Part shown: positions 7,794-15,700 of the stretch, piece by piece
Position numbering within the stretch: the stretch's first letter is position 1
How the letters are laid out: each line of letters starts with the position of its first letter
Assembly (NCBI GenBank): GCA_017398685.1
Contig: JAFQFH010000030.1
Location: forward strand, 1 to 36,487
DNA length: 36,487 bases
Origin: Oscillospiraceae bacterium
GTDB taxonomy: Bacteria > Bacillota > Clostridia > Oscillospirales > Oscillospiraceae
Direction: 5' to 3'
Made by a program: the position numbers and the translations under genes
Notes under the pieces: generated by a model
The model's database searches: none
What the model was told of the DNA's origin: nothing
What the model saw: only the letters and a program-made list of their open reading frames with translations

Positions 7794-7802
7794 GAGTATT
7801 TT

Positions 7803-8516
7803 ATGGGTCAAAAAGAAAAGTTGAGTGACTATGCGTACAAAATCCTGAAACAGAAGATCCTGTCCAACTCTTTCAAGCCGGGCGAACATCTCGAAGAAAA
7901 CAATTTATGTGAAATGCTGAATATCAGCAGAACGCCTCTTAGAGAGGCTGTGAACCGTCTCATGTATGAGGACCTTCTTGTTTCGGTTCCCCAGAAAGGA
8001 ATATTCGTGCCAGAACTTAGTTTCCAGTCTACTGCGGAACTTTTCCGTGCCAGAAAACTGATTGAACCGATGGTCATTCTCCTGAGTGCAGGTCGAGTAA
8101 ACAAAGATGTTATTATGTCTTTTCGCAATAAAACGACCGTTCTTTTGGAACACAAGGGTTCACCTGAGGCGAACGCAGCAGAACTTCATCTGCTGGATTA
8201 TGAGTTTCATGACTACTTCAATACCAATTGTGGGAATCAGTATATTCTGCGCAATGTTATGTATATTTCAGACCAGTTCCAACGTGTCAGAACTCAGGAC
8301 TTTTTCCCGGTCGAGCGTGCTGTGAACGGAGCAATTGAACATTTAAAGATTATCGACGCGCTCATGAACGGGGAGCACGACACCCTTCCGACTCTGATTC
8401 TGGAACATATAAAAAGTACAGAAACCTACTACTACAAGAAACTGCTGGATGATGATGTCACCAGACATAATATAGATTATCTGAAACAAAACATGGATTC
8501 CATTACTCAGAGATGA
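7803..8516 (+). CDS. GntR-family regulator, FCD subfamily
   Basis: This 237-residue transcription factor has an N-terminal winged helix (about 5-75), with the classic blocks FKPGEHLEE, LCEMLNISRTPLREAVNRL and GIFVPELS. A C-terminal all-helical FCD ligand-binding domain follows. The FCD metal/ligand residues appear in LLDYEFHDYF, EHLKIIDALMNGE and LEHIKSTETYY. FCD regulators usually sense small organic or sugar acids and repress a neighbouring catabolic operon, which fits the divergently oriented TRAP operon. AGGAG lies 6 bases before the ATG. Two GTATAC sites in the 189-base intergenic region are its likely operators. The effector is unknown and is probably the TRAP substrate or an intermediate. 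Confidence 0.93.
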   Translation: MGQKEKLSDYAYKILKQKILSNSFKPGEHLEENNLCEMLNISRTPLREAVNRLMYEDLLVSVPQKGIFVPELSFQSTAELFRARKLIEPMVILLSAGRVNKDVIMSFRNKTTVLLEHKGSPEANAAELHLLDYEFHDYFNTNCGNQYILRNVMYISDQFQRVRTQDFFPVERAVNGAIEHLKIIDALMNGEHDTLPTLILEHIKSTETYYYKKLLDDDVTRHNIDYLKQNMDSITQR

Positions 8517-8607
8517 TGGAGATAAATGCCTTATTAAAGGCAGCAAAGGTTTTTCCATTCCGATCTTCTGGATACTGGGTTTGAATCTATTCAAGCATGA
8601 AAAATAT

Positions 8608-8645
8608 ACAGGCGCAGCGGTGTTCTCCGCTGTGCCTGTTCTTGT
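8608..8645 (+). terminator. Probable terminator after the GntR regulator
   Basis: A 13-bp stem with one G-U pair (8608-8620 with 8627-8639) and a 6-base loop is followed by a short T-rich tract (TTCTTGT). The T-run is weak, but the position between two plus-strand genes is right. Confidence 0.7.
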
Positions 8646-8670
8646 ACAATGACCTATGTTGTGATAAAAT
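8642..8670 (+). promoter_or_regulatory. Promoter of the GNAT gene (extended -10)
   Basis: The -10 hexamer TAAAAT (8665-8670) is preceded by TGA, giving an extended -10, and a poor -35 TTGTAC (8642-8647) lies 17 bp upstream. The element overlaps the tail of the preceding terminator and is 34 bases upstream of the GNAT start. Confidence 0.5.
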
Positions 8671-8703
8671 CATCTTATCTTAAAAATACGGAGTTTTATC
8701 AAA

Positions 8704-9243
8704 ATGATACTTGAAACAAACAGACTTATATTACGCACATGGAGAGAAAGCGATGCGGAAAGTCTCTTTGAATACGCCAGTGACATAGATGTTGGCCCCA
8801 TTGCGGGCTGGCCGCCCCATAAGAGTGTAGAAGAAAGCCTGAACGTTATAAGGACTGTTTTCACCGGGGCTGAGTGCTACGCCATATGCGAAAAAGGCAG
8901 TGATCGGGCCATAGGTGCTGTTGAGCTGAAGCTCAATGGCCACACGGACATGACAGAGCGCGACGATGAGTGCGAGCTTGGGTACTGGCTTGGAAAGCCC
9001 TTCTGGGGTCGGGGCTATATGCCGGAAGCAGCAAGGGCGCTTTTGCGGCGTGGATTTGAGGAGCTTGGCATGAAGTGCATATGGTGCGGCTACTACGAGG
9101 GAAACACCAAATCCAGACGTGTACAGGAAAAGCTGGGCTTTTGCTATCATCACAGCTGTGACGATGTTGAGGTTCCCCTGCTGAATGAGGTCCGCATCGG
9201 GCATACAAACTTTCTTACAAAAGAACAATGGGAAAAGATATAG
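8704..9243 (+). CDS. GNAT-family N-acetyltransferase (RimJ/RimL-like)
   Basis: This 179-residue acyl-CoA N-acyltransferase is of the RimJ/RimL group. It begins with the typical ETNRLILRTWRESDAESLFEYASD and carries ELGYWLGKPFWGRGYMPEAAR, where the acetyl-CoA pyrophosphate loop lies. It ends with the N.KSRRVQEKLGF strand-helix block shared by this group. Such enzymes acetylate N-terminal amines of ribosomal proteins or small amines and antibiotics; the substrate cannot be told. It is a single-gene unit: an extended -10 promoter precedes it, GGAG lies 10 bases before the ATG, and a strong terminator overlaps its stop codon. Confidence 0.9.
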   Translation: MILETNRLILRTWRESDAESLFEYASDIDVGPIAGWPPHKSVEESLNVIRTVFTGAECYAICEKGSDRAIGAVELKLNGHTDMTERDDECELGYWLGKPFWGRGYMPEAARALLRRGFEELGMKCIWCGYYEGNTKSRRVQEKLGFCYHHSCDDVEVPLLNEVRIGHTNFLTKEQWEKI

Positions 9244-9273
9244 GTGCCAAAATACATGGCACCTATATCTTTT
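9233..9273 (+). terminator. Terminator overlapping the GNAT stop codon
   Basis: A perfect 17-bp inverted repeat (9233-9249 with 9257-9273) with a 7-base loop ends in TTTT. The TAG stop (9241-9243) lies inside the left arm. Because the left arm begins with AAAA, the element is symmetric and could stop transcription in both directions. Confidence 0.85.
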
Positions 9274-9297
9274 ACGGCAAAATTAAAAGTTTGTTTA

Positions 9298-9326
9298 TTG
9301 AACAGATTCTTTTGTACAGATATAAT
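9298..9326 (+). promoter_or_regulatory. Promoter of the second AOR-moaD operon
   Basis: TTGAAC (9298-9303), a 17-bp spacer and a consensus TATAAT (9321-9326) form a strong sigma-A-type promoter. The predicted start is near 9333, downstream of a longer open frame's ATG at 9228. This supports 9348 as the real AOR start codon. Confidence 0.8.
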
Positions 9327-9347
9327 GGGAAAAAGGCGGTGGATTAT

Positions 9348-11255
9348 ATGAAAAGCAAGTATTCAGGATACATGGGCAAACTAGTGGAAATAGACCTTGG
9401 CGCTGAGACTGTGCGCGAGTATCCATGGAGCGACAAGGAAAGAGAACTTTATCTGGGCGGTAAGATCATGGCGGCCCGCATTCTCTGCGACCATCTTACA
9501 GGAAATGAAAAAGCCTTTTCCGAGGAAAACTGGCTGGTCATCGCTACAGGGCCGCTGACAGGTACCGGTGCTCCCAGTTCTGCCCGCTTCAATATCTCCG
9601 CCATTTCGCCTCAGACCGGTATTCTGGCCTCATCCAACTGCGGCGGCAGCTTCGGCTTTCATCTGAAAAAAGCCGGGTATGATGCGCTTATTATCAAGGG
9701 CAGATGCAAAGGCCGCAAATGGCTGGAAATAAACGATGATGAATTTATCTTCCACGATGCCGAAGCTCTCTGGGGTACAAAAACCGGAGAATGCCACGAA
9801 AAGCTAGCAGAGCTTTGCGGTAAAAAGAACTTTGGCAGGCTTTGTATCGGCCCTGCCGGTGAAAACCTTGTAAAATACGCCTCCGTTATTTCCGATGAGC
9901 GGGCCGCAGGCCGCACAGGTATGGGTGCCGTTCTGGGCTGGAAGGGTCTGAAGGCCATCACCGTCAGCGGCAGCAGAAGCGTTGAGGTATACGACAGGGA
10001 GAAAACTGCCGCATACATAAAAAAGTGGGTGGCATATCTTAAAGAGCATCCGCTCACCGGCTCCCAGCTGCCAAGGCTGGGCACCGCCGGGCTTGTAAGC
10101 TCCATGCAGTCCCACTCCATTCTGGCAACCAGAAACTACTCTGCCGGGCAGTTCGAGGATTTTGACAGCGTAAGCGGCGAAACACTGGCCGAGAGCTATA
10201 ATGTGAACAACTCCGGCTGCCTTGGCTGCACAATCAGATGCCGCCGCAACGTGAAGGTTGATGGCAAAGTCGTGAAGGGGCCGGAGCTTGAGACTCTTGT
10301 GCTTTTCGGCAGCAATCTGGGCAACAGTGATATGCAGAGTGTGCTGGATCTCAACTACCTTGCAGATGAGCTGGGGCTGGACACCATATCCTGCGCCAAC
10401 ACCATTGCCTGGGCTATGGAAGCCAGCGCAAAGGGCATATGGAACTGCGGACTCGAGTTTGGAAAACCCGATGGGCTTGCCTCGCTTCTTGATGATATCG
10501 CCCACCGCCGGGGCATAGGTGATGAGCTTGCCGAGGGCAGTAAGCGGCTGAGTGAAAAGTACGGTGGGACAGACTTTGCCATACACAGCAAGGGTCTGGA
10601 GCTTGCAGCATATGAGCCAAGGCGCGCCGTGGGTCAGGGGCTGGGTTACGCCATTGCCAACCGTGGCGGCTGCCATATAAACGGCGGCTATGCCGTTATA
10701 GCGGAGGGTCTTGGGCTCAACGCCGATCCGCAGACCCCCAAGGCCAAGGCCGACCTTACCATGATGATGCAAAATCTGATGGAGGCTATTTCCGCCTCCG
10801 GTCAATGTATTTTCACATCCTACGCTTTTTTCCCAAAAGCGCTGCTTGCAAATCCCAACGGCATTCTGACAAAGTGCGTCAACTCCCTTTTGCCCCACTT
10901 AGGCTGGGGCATACGCATCATGAACCGTTTCCCCCGTATGCTGGCGGTAAACCTGCCCATTATTCATCACACCGCTATCTTAAAATACGCCGTGGGTATG
11001 AAGATGGATCTGGGCCGCTATCTGGAGATAGGTGAGCGGGGCTACAATATGGAGCGGCTTATAAACACCCGTTTTGGAATAAGCGCGGAAAACGACAAGC
11101 TGCCAAAGCGCCTTACCGATGTGCCGCAGGACCCCGATGACCCCAGTACCAGGGTGCCGCTGGAAGTGATGAAGCGTACATACTACAAGGCACGGGGCTG
11201 GGATGAAAACGGCATCCCTACGGAAAAAACACTGAGGCGGCTGAAGATAAAATGA
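9348..11255 (+). CDS. Aldehyde ferredoxin oxidoreductase (second copy, complete)
   Basis: This 635-residue AOR-family oxidoreductase is predicted to bind a bis-pterin tungsten (or molybdenum) cofactor and one [4Fe-4S] cluster. The N-terminal beta-rich pterin domain shows YLGGKIMAARIL, TGPLTGTGAPSSARFN and SNCGGSFGFHLKKAGYDALIIKG. The cluster ligands are C291, C294 and C298 in GCLGCTIRC, plus C487 in SGQC. ANRGGCH, conserved in AORs, is near residue 436. The start is set by the promoter at 9298-9326. The upstream ATG at 9228 lies before the promoter and inside the GNAT gene. Its stop overlaps the ATG of a MoaD-like gene (ATGA), so the two are translationally coupled. The aldehyde substrate is unknown. 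Its codon use is less biased than that of the AOR at the left edge. Confidence 0.94.
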   Translation: MKSKYSGYMGKLVEIDLGAETVREYPWSDKERELYLGGKIMAARILCDHLTGNEKAFSEENWLVIATGPLTGTGAPSSARFNISAISPQTGILASSNCGGSFGFHLKKAGYDALIIKGRCKGRKWLEINDDEFIFHDAEALWGTKTGECHEKLAELCGKKNFGRLCIGPAGENLVKYASVISDERAAGRTGMGAVLGWKGLKAITVSGSRSVEVYDREKTAAYIKKWVAYLKEHPLTGSQLPRLGTAGLVSSMQSHSILATRNYSAGQFEDFDSVSGETLAESYNVNNSGCLGCTIRCRRNVKVDGKVVKGPELETLVLFGSNLGNSDMQSVLDLNYLADELGLDTISCANTIAWAMEASAKGIWNCGLEFGKPDGLASLLDDIAHRRGIGDELAEGSKRLSEKYGGTDFAIHSKGLELAAYEPRRAVGQGLGYAIANRGGCHINGGYAVIAEGLGLNADPQTPKAKADLTMMMQNLMEAISASGQCIFTSYAFFPKALLANPNGILTKCVNSLLPHLGWGIRIMNRFPRMLAVNLPIIHHTAILKYAVGMKMDLGRYLEIGERGYNMERLINTRFGISAENDKLPKRLTDVPQDPDDPSTRVPLEVMKRTYYKARGWDENGIPTEKTLRRLKIK

Positions 11256-11488
11256 TAAAAGTAAAGCTGTTCGGCCTTTTGCGGCTGGATTCCGGCATAA
11301 AGGAAATTGAACTTGAAGCCGGGGCCGTGAAGGATATTTATACGGAGCTGGAAAAGGCCTCTGATATTCTCAGCGCAAAGAAGCTTGACGCTTGTGTTGT
11401 TCTTGTAAACGGAAAAAGCGCAAATAAAAACACCCGGCTCAGTGACGGAGATGAAGTCAGCTTCCTCTCCCCTGTCGCCGGAGGGTAA
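11252..11488 (+). CDS. MoaD/ThiS-like sulfur carrier paired with the second AOR
   Basis: This 78-residue beta-grasp protein ends in VAGG, the diglycine tail needed for adenylation and thiocarboxylation. The beginning IKVKLFGLLRLDSG and the late LSDGDEVSFLSPVAGG match the MoaD family and resemble the carrier at 559-780. The ATG overlaps the AOR stop by four bases, implying stoichiometric co-production with the enzyme. No activating enzyme gene accompanies this copy, so the ThiF-like protein encoded at 782-1453, or another one elsewhere, would have to serve it. It could act in cofactor sulfuration for AOR, by inference from gene pairing. Confidence 0.86.
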   Translation: MIKVKLFGLLRLDSGIKEIELEAGAVKDIYTELEKASDILSAKKLDACVVLVNGKSANKNTRLSDGDEVSFLSPVAGG

Positions 11489-11530
11489 AAAATTAGCTGC
11501 TGCACCATGCAGCAGCTAATTTTATGTTTT
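11489..11530. terminator. Bidirectional terminator between moaD-like and EIIC genes
   Basis: A perfect 16-bp stem (11489-11504 with 11508-11523) with a 3-base loop has T-rich flanks on both strands. It fills the gap between two convergent stop codons and probably ends transcription from both sides. Confidence 0.9.
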
Positions 11531-12635
11531 AAAGCTCAAGCTTAAGGTCATTTTCGCCTATCCAGCCCCATTTGCGGAGGGGCAGGGCAAAAAGCCAGCT
11601 TAAAACAGCGGGCAAAACAAAGCAGATGAGTACAAGCCCCAGCCAGTCAAAACCTGTGATGGCGGTTTTTGCGCCGCTGGCTACATCAGCAAGCCAGCCG
11701 GAGTATATACCTATCTGCCCTACAAAGCCGCAGGTACCCATGCCGGAGGATATGGCAGCACCGTTCATTTCCAGCTTAAAAACGCAGGTGGCTACGGGCC
11801 CGGTGACGGCGGAGGCCAGTGTGGGCGGTATCCAGATGCGTGGATTTTTGACGATATTGCCCATTTGCAGCATGCTTGTGCCGATGCCCTGTGCCACAAG
11901 GCCGCCCCAGCGGTTTTCCTTGAAGCTCATAACCGCAAAGCCCACCATCTGGGCGCAGCAGCCGGCAACAGCCGCACCGCCTGCCAGCCCCACAAGGCCA
12001 AGAGCCGCACAGATTGCAGCGCTTGATATGGGCAGGGTGAGGACAATTCCCACTACCACGGACACGATAATGCCCATGAAGAAGGGGTGCAGCTCCGTGG
12101 CCCACATGACCATTTTTCCGAAAGCGGTGGCGGCGGTTCCCACGGGCTCGGCAATAAGTGCCGCCGCGCCTACGCCGATGAGAATGGTGACTATTGGTGT
12201 GACAAGGATATCCACCTTCGTCTCCTTGCTGACTGCCTTACCAAATTCAGCCGCAATTATGGCCACAAAAAACACGGCCAGCGGACCGCCGGCGCCGCCC
12301 ATGGCGTTGGTGGCAAAGCCCACGGGGATAAGAGAGAAAAGTACCATGGAAGGCGCGTGCAGGGCATTACCTATGGCCACAGCCATGCCGGGGCCGACCA
12401 TTGCGGAGGCAAGACCGCCAATGGTATAAGTGGCAGCCCCCTCACCGCTGCCGATGCTTACAATGACAGCCTTGAGAAAGCCGATATCGAACTGAGTTCC
12501 AATGGTGTTTAGGATAGTCCCCACCAGAAGAGTGCAGAAAAGCCCCTGCGCCATGGCACTCATAGCGTCAATAAAATAGCGTTTTACGGAAAAGACTATA
12601 TCTTTACGTTTGAGAAATGCTTTCAGCTTATCCAT
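11529..12635 (-). CDS. PTS_EIIC_2-type membrane permease
   Basis: This 368-residue polytopic membrane protein resembles the PTS_EIIC_2 family, a group of IIC-like sugar permeases. It has a soluble, basic start (DKLKAFLKRKD), many glycine/alanine-rich spans, the stretch GPGMAVAIGNALHAPSM and a repeated AAICAALGLVGLAGGAAVAGC segment. The ATG at 12635 is chosen because AGGGAGGATA precedes it; an ATG at 12656 is upstream of that site. No EIIA or EIIB gene is in the window, so either the phosphotransfer subunits are elsewhere or the protein transports without phosphorylation. It is a single-gene unit, convergent with the second AOR operon. The substrate is unknown. Confidence 0.82.
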   Translation of the reverse strand: MDKLKAFLKRKDIVFSVKRYFIDAMSAMAQGLFCTLLVGTILNTIGTQFDIGFLKAVIVSIGSGEGAATYTIGGLASAMVGPGMAVAIGNALHAPSMVLFSLIPVGFATNAMGGAGGPLAVFFVAIIAAEFGKAVSKETKVDILVTPIVTILIGVGAAALIAEPVGTAATAFGKMVMWATELHPFFMGIIVSVVVGIVLTLPISSAAICAALGLVGLAGGAAVAGCCAQMVGFAVMSFKENRWGGLVAQGIGTSMLQMGNIVKNPRIWIPPTLASAVTGPVATCVFKLEMNGAAISSGMGTCGFVGQIGIYSGWLADVASGAKTAITGFDWLGLVLICFVLPAVLSWLFALPLRKWGWIGENDLKLEL

Positions 12636-12673
12636 ATTATCCTCCCTGTGCCGCAAATTTTATTTCGGGCATA

Positions 12674-12679
12674 ATTATA
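12674..12679 (-). promoter_or_regulatory. Possible -10 element of the EIIC gene
   Basis: On the minus strand a consensus TATAAT lies 39 bases before the EIIC start. The -35 at 17 bp (TTCTAT) is poor, so only the -10 is well supported. Confidence 0.4.
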
Positions 12680-12725
12680 CCGCAGTTTTGCGCACAATAG
12701 AAGCGTTTAATGCTTAAACATACGG

Positions 12726-12769
12726 AAAAAAATAATCCTGTCCCGCTCAATGCCGGACAGGATTATTTT
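12726..12769 (-). terminator. Terminator at the end of the polC operon
   Basis: A perfect 15-bp stem (12729-12743 with 12755-12769) around an 11-base loop is followed on the minus strand by a run of T. It overlaps the polC stop codon and ends the long housekeeping operon. Confidence 0.9.
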
Positions 12770-15700
12770 ACATTTCAAAGAGATTAAGCTGATTGCTCTC
12801 GGGCATGTCACCCAGTGCGCCAAGCTCACGGAGAGCCTCAATATGGCTCTGGCTGACCTTGGGGCAGGCAGCGGAAAGCTCCTCGGCAGAGATAAAGGTC
12901 TGGCCGGAGTCTTTCACGCGGCCCAGTTCCTGCGCCGCCGTCTCGCCCAGACCGGGGACGGAGACAAAGGGCGGGCGAAGCTGCTTGTCCCCCACGATGA
13001 GGAATTTTGTGGCATCGGACTGGTAAAGGTCGATATCCGCAAACTCAAAGCCGCGCATGTTGAATTCGTACACGGCCTCAAGAGTGACAAGCAAATCTTC
13101 CTCGTTGGCGGTGAGATCGCGCTTTTTCATGTCGTTTATCTTCCGGCGCACATCGTCCGTGCCGCCGCACATCAAGGTTGCGTCAAAGCCGCCCTTCTGG
13201 CTGCGGCGGTAGAAATATGCGCTGTAGAAGGCAAGAGGCCTGTGCACCTTGAACCAGGCGATGCGGAAGGCCATCATAACATAGGCCACGGCGTGGGCCT
13301 TGGGGAAGAGGTAGGCTATTTTCCGGCAGGATTCGATATACCAATCCGGCACCTTGAAAGAGCGCATCTGCTCCTCAGCCTCGCCGGGGAACCTGCCGCT
13401 GCGCTTGACCTTGCCCTTACGTACATCCTCCATGACCTTGAAGGCCAGAGAGGGCTGCATGCCCACAGAGATAAGGTAGAGCATGATGTCGTCGCGGCAG
13501 GAGACAGTCTCATTGACGTCGGCAATTTTGTTGACGACAAGGTCGCGGATATTGCCGGCCCAAACATCCGTGCCGTGGGAGAAGCCGGAAAGGCGCACAA
13601 GGGTGGAAAAGCGGCTGGGCTGGGTGTCGGTGAGCATCTGGCGGGTAAAAGGAGTGCCAAACTCCGGCACGCCGATGCTGCCGGTTTTGCCGATGATGGG
13701 GTCATCATCGGGCAGCCCCAGAGCCGCAGGGCTTGTGAAGATGGACATGGTCTCGGGGTCTGAGAAGGAGATGAGCTTTGCGTCCTCCCCTGTCATGTCC
13801 TCCAGCATGCGGATCATGGTAGGGTCATCGTGACCCAGCTCGTCCAGCTTCAGGAGGTTATCCTCCATGCAGTGATATTCAAAATGGGTGGTGATGATAT
13901 CGCTGTTGGGGTCATCCGCCGGGTGCTGCACGGGGCAGAAATCCGTAACATCCATATCCTGCGGTATGACCACAAGGCCGCCGGGGTGCTGGCCGGTGGT
14001 GCGTTTGATGCCCACAAGGCCCTGAGAGAGCCTGTTTTCCTCTGCCTTGGTGGCCTTTACACCGTGCTCCTCCAGATACTTTTTCACGTAGCCGAAGGCG
14101 GTTTTCTCAGCAAGGGTGCCTATAGTCCCGGCGCGGAACACATGGTCCGAGCCGAAAAGAGTTTCGGTATACTTATGGGCCTTGGCCTGATACTCACCGG
14201 AGAAGTTAAGGTCGATATCCGGGGTCTTTTCATTGCCGGGGAAGCCAAGGAAGGTTTCAAAGGGGATGTCAAAGCCATCCCTGTTCATGGCTGCGCCGCA
14301 TTGGGGGCAGTTTTTCTCCGGCATGTCCGCACCGCAGCCAAAGCTGCCGTCGGTTATAAACTCGCTGTGGCAGCACTCCGGACAGACATAGTGGGGCGGC
14401 AGGGAGTTGACCTCCGTAATGCCGGACATATAGGCCACAAGGGATGAGCCCACACTGCCGCGGCTGCCCACCAGATAGCCGTTGGCAAGGGAGTTTTCCA
14501 CCAGTTTTTGGGCGCTCATATAGATAACGTCATAGTTATGGTCGAGGATGGTTTTAAGCTCCACGTCCACACGGTCTTTAACAATGGCAGGCGGGTTTTC
14601 ACCGTATATGCGGTGCATCTTGCCGTAGACAAGGTCTGTGAGCAGCTGGGCGGAGTTTTCGATTTTGGGCGGGAAAAGCTCCTTGGGCAAAAGCTCTATT
14701 TCCTCCACCTGGTCAGCTATGGCGCGGGTATTGGTGACGACCACCTCGTAGGCAGTCTCCTTCCCCAGATACTCAAATTCTTTGAGCATCTCGTCAGTGG
14801 TGCGGAAGAATATGGGGCAGTCCCTGTCCGCATCGGAAAACTTTTTGGCGGCCTGGAGTATTTTCCTGTACTGCTCGTCCTCGGCGTCCATGAAATGCAC
14901 GTCGCTGGCGGCAACTACGGGCTTGCCAAGCTTTCTGCCCAGCTCAAGGATGGTGCGGTTATAGTCCTGAAGGACCTTTTCATCCTTCACCCTGCCGTTT
15001 TCCACAAGGAAGGCGTTGTTGCAGATGGGCTGTATCTCAAGATAGTCATAGAAAGAAGCTATCTTTTCAAGAGTTCTCTTGTCCTTGCCGTCCATGACAG
15101 CACCATAAAGCTCGCCCATGCCGCAGGCAGAGCCCACTATAATCCCCTCCCTGTGCTGAATAAGCAGGCTTTTGGGGATGATGGGGCTACGGTGGAAGTA
15201 TTTGAGATAGGACTGGGAAATCATCTCATAGAGATTTTTAAGGCCCTTGCGGTTTTTCACCAAAAGCACCATGTGGTAGGTTTTGGCGTGCTCGGTGCGG
15301 CGGAGAGAGTGGTAGATATTTTCAATATCATTTACGGTCTTTGCGCCCTGACGCTGGAGCATGGGGATAAACTTTTCCATTATCCGCGCCACAACCATAG
15401 CGTCATCGGAGGCCCGGTGGTGGTTGAACTGTGGAAGCTGCAAGTGATTTGATACGATATCCAGCTTAAAGCGCTTCAGCTCCGGCAAAAGGGCCTGAGA
15501 GAGCGCCAGAGTGTCCAGAAACACGGGCTCGAATTTAAGGCCGTTTCTGTTGGCGGCGGCGGTCATGAAGCCCACGTCAAAATGGGCGTTGTGGGCGATG
15601 AGGGGACGCTCGCCTATGTAGTCTATAAACATCTGCATGGCTTCCTTCTCATCGGGAGCGCCCTGCACATCGCTGCCCCGGATACCGGTAAGCTTGGTTA

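Noticed and set aside
9228-9347. Longer N-terminus for the second AOR, starting at 9228
   Set aside because: It starts inside the GNAT gene and before both a strong terminator and the TTGAAC-17-TATAAT promoter; the AOR fold begins at residue 1 of the frame from 9348.
9804-10898. A 364-codon minus-strand frame inside the second AOR gene
   Set aside because: It is antisense to conserved AOR cluster motifs and has no domain signature or ribosome-binding site.
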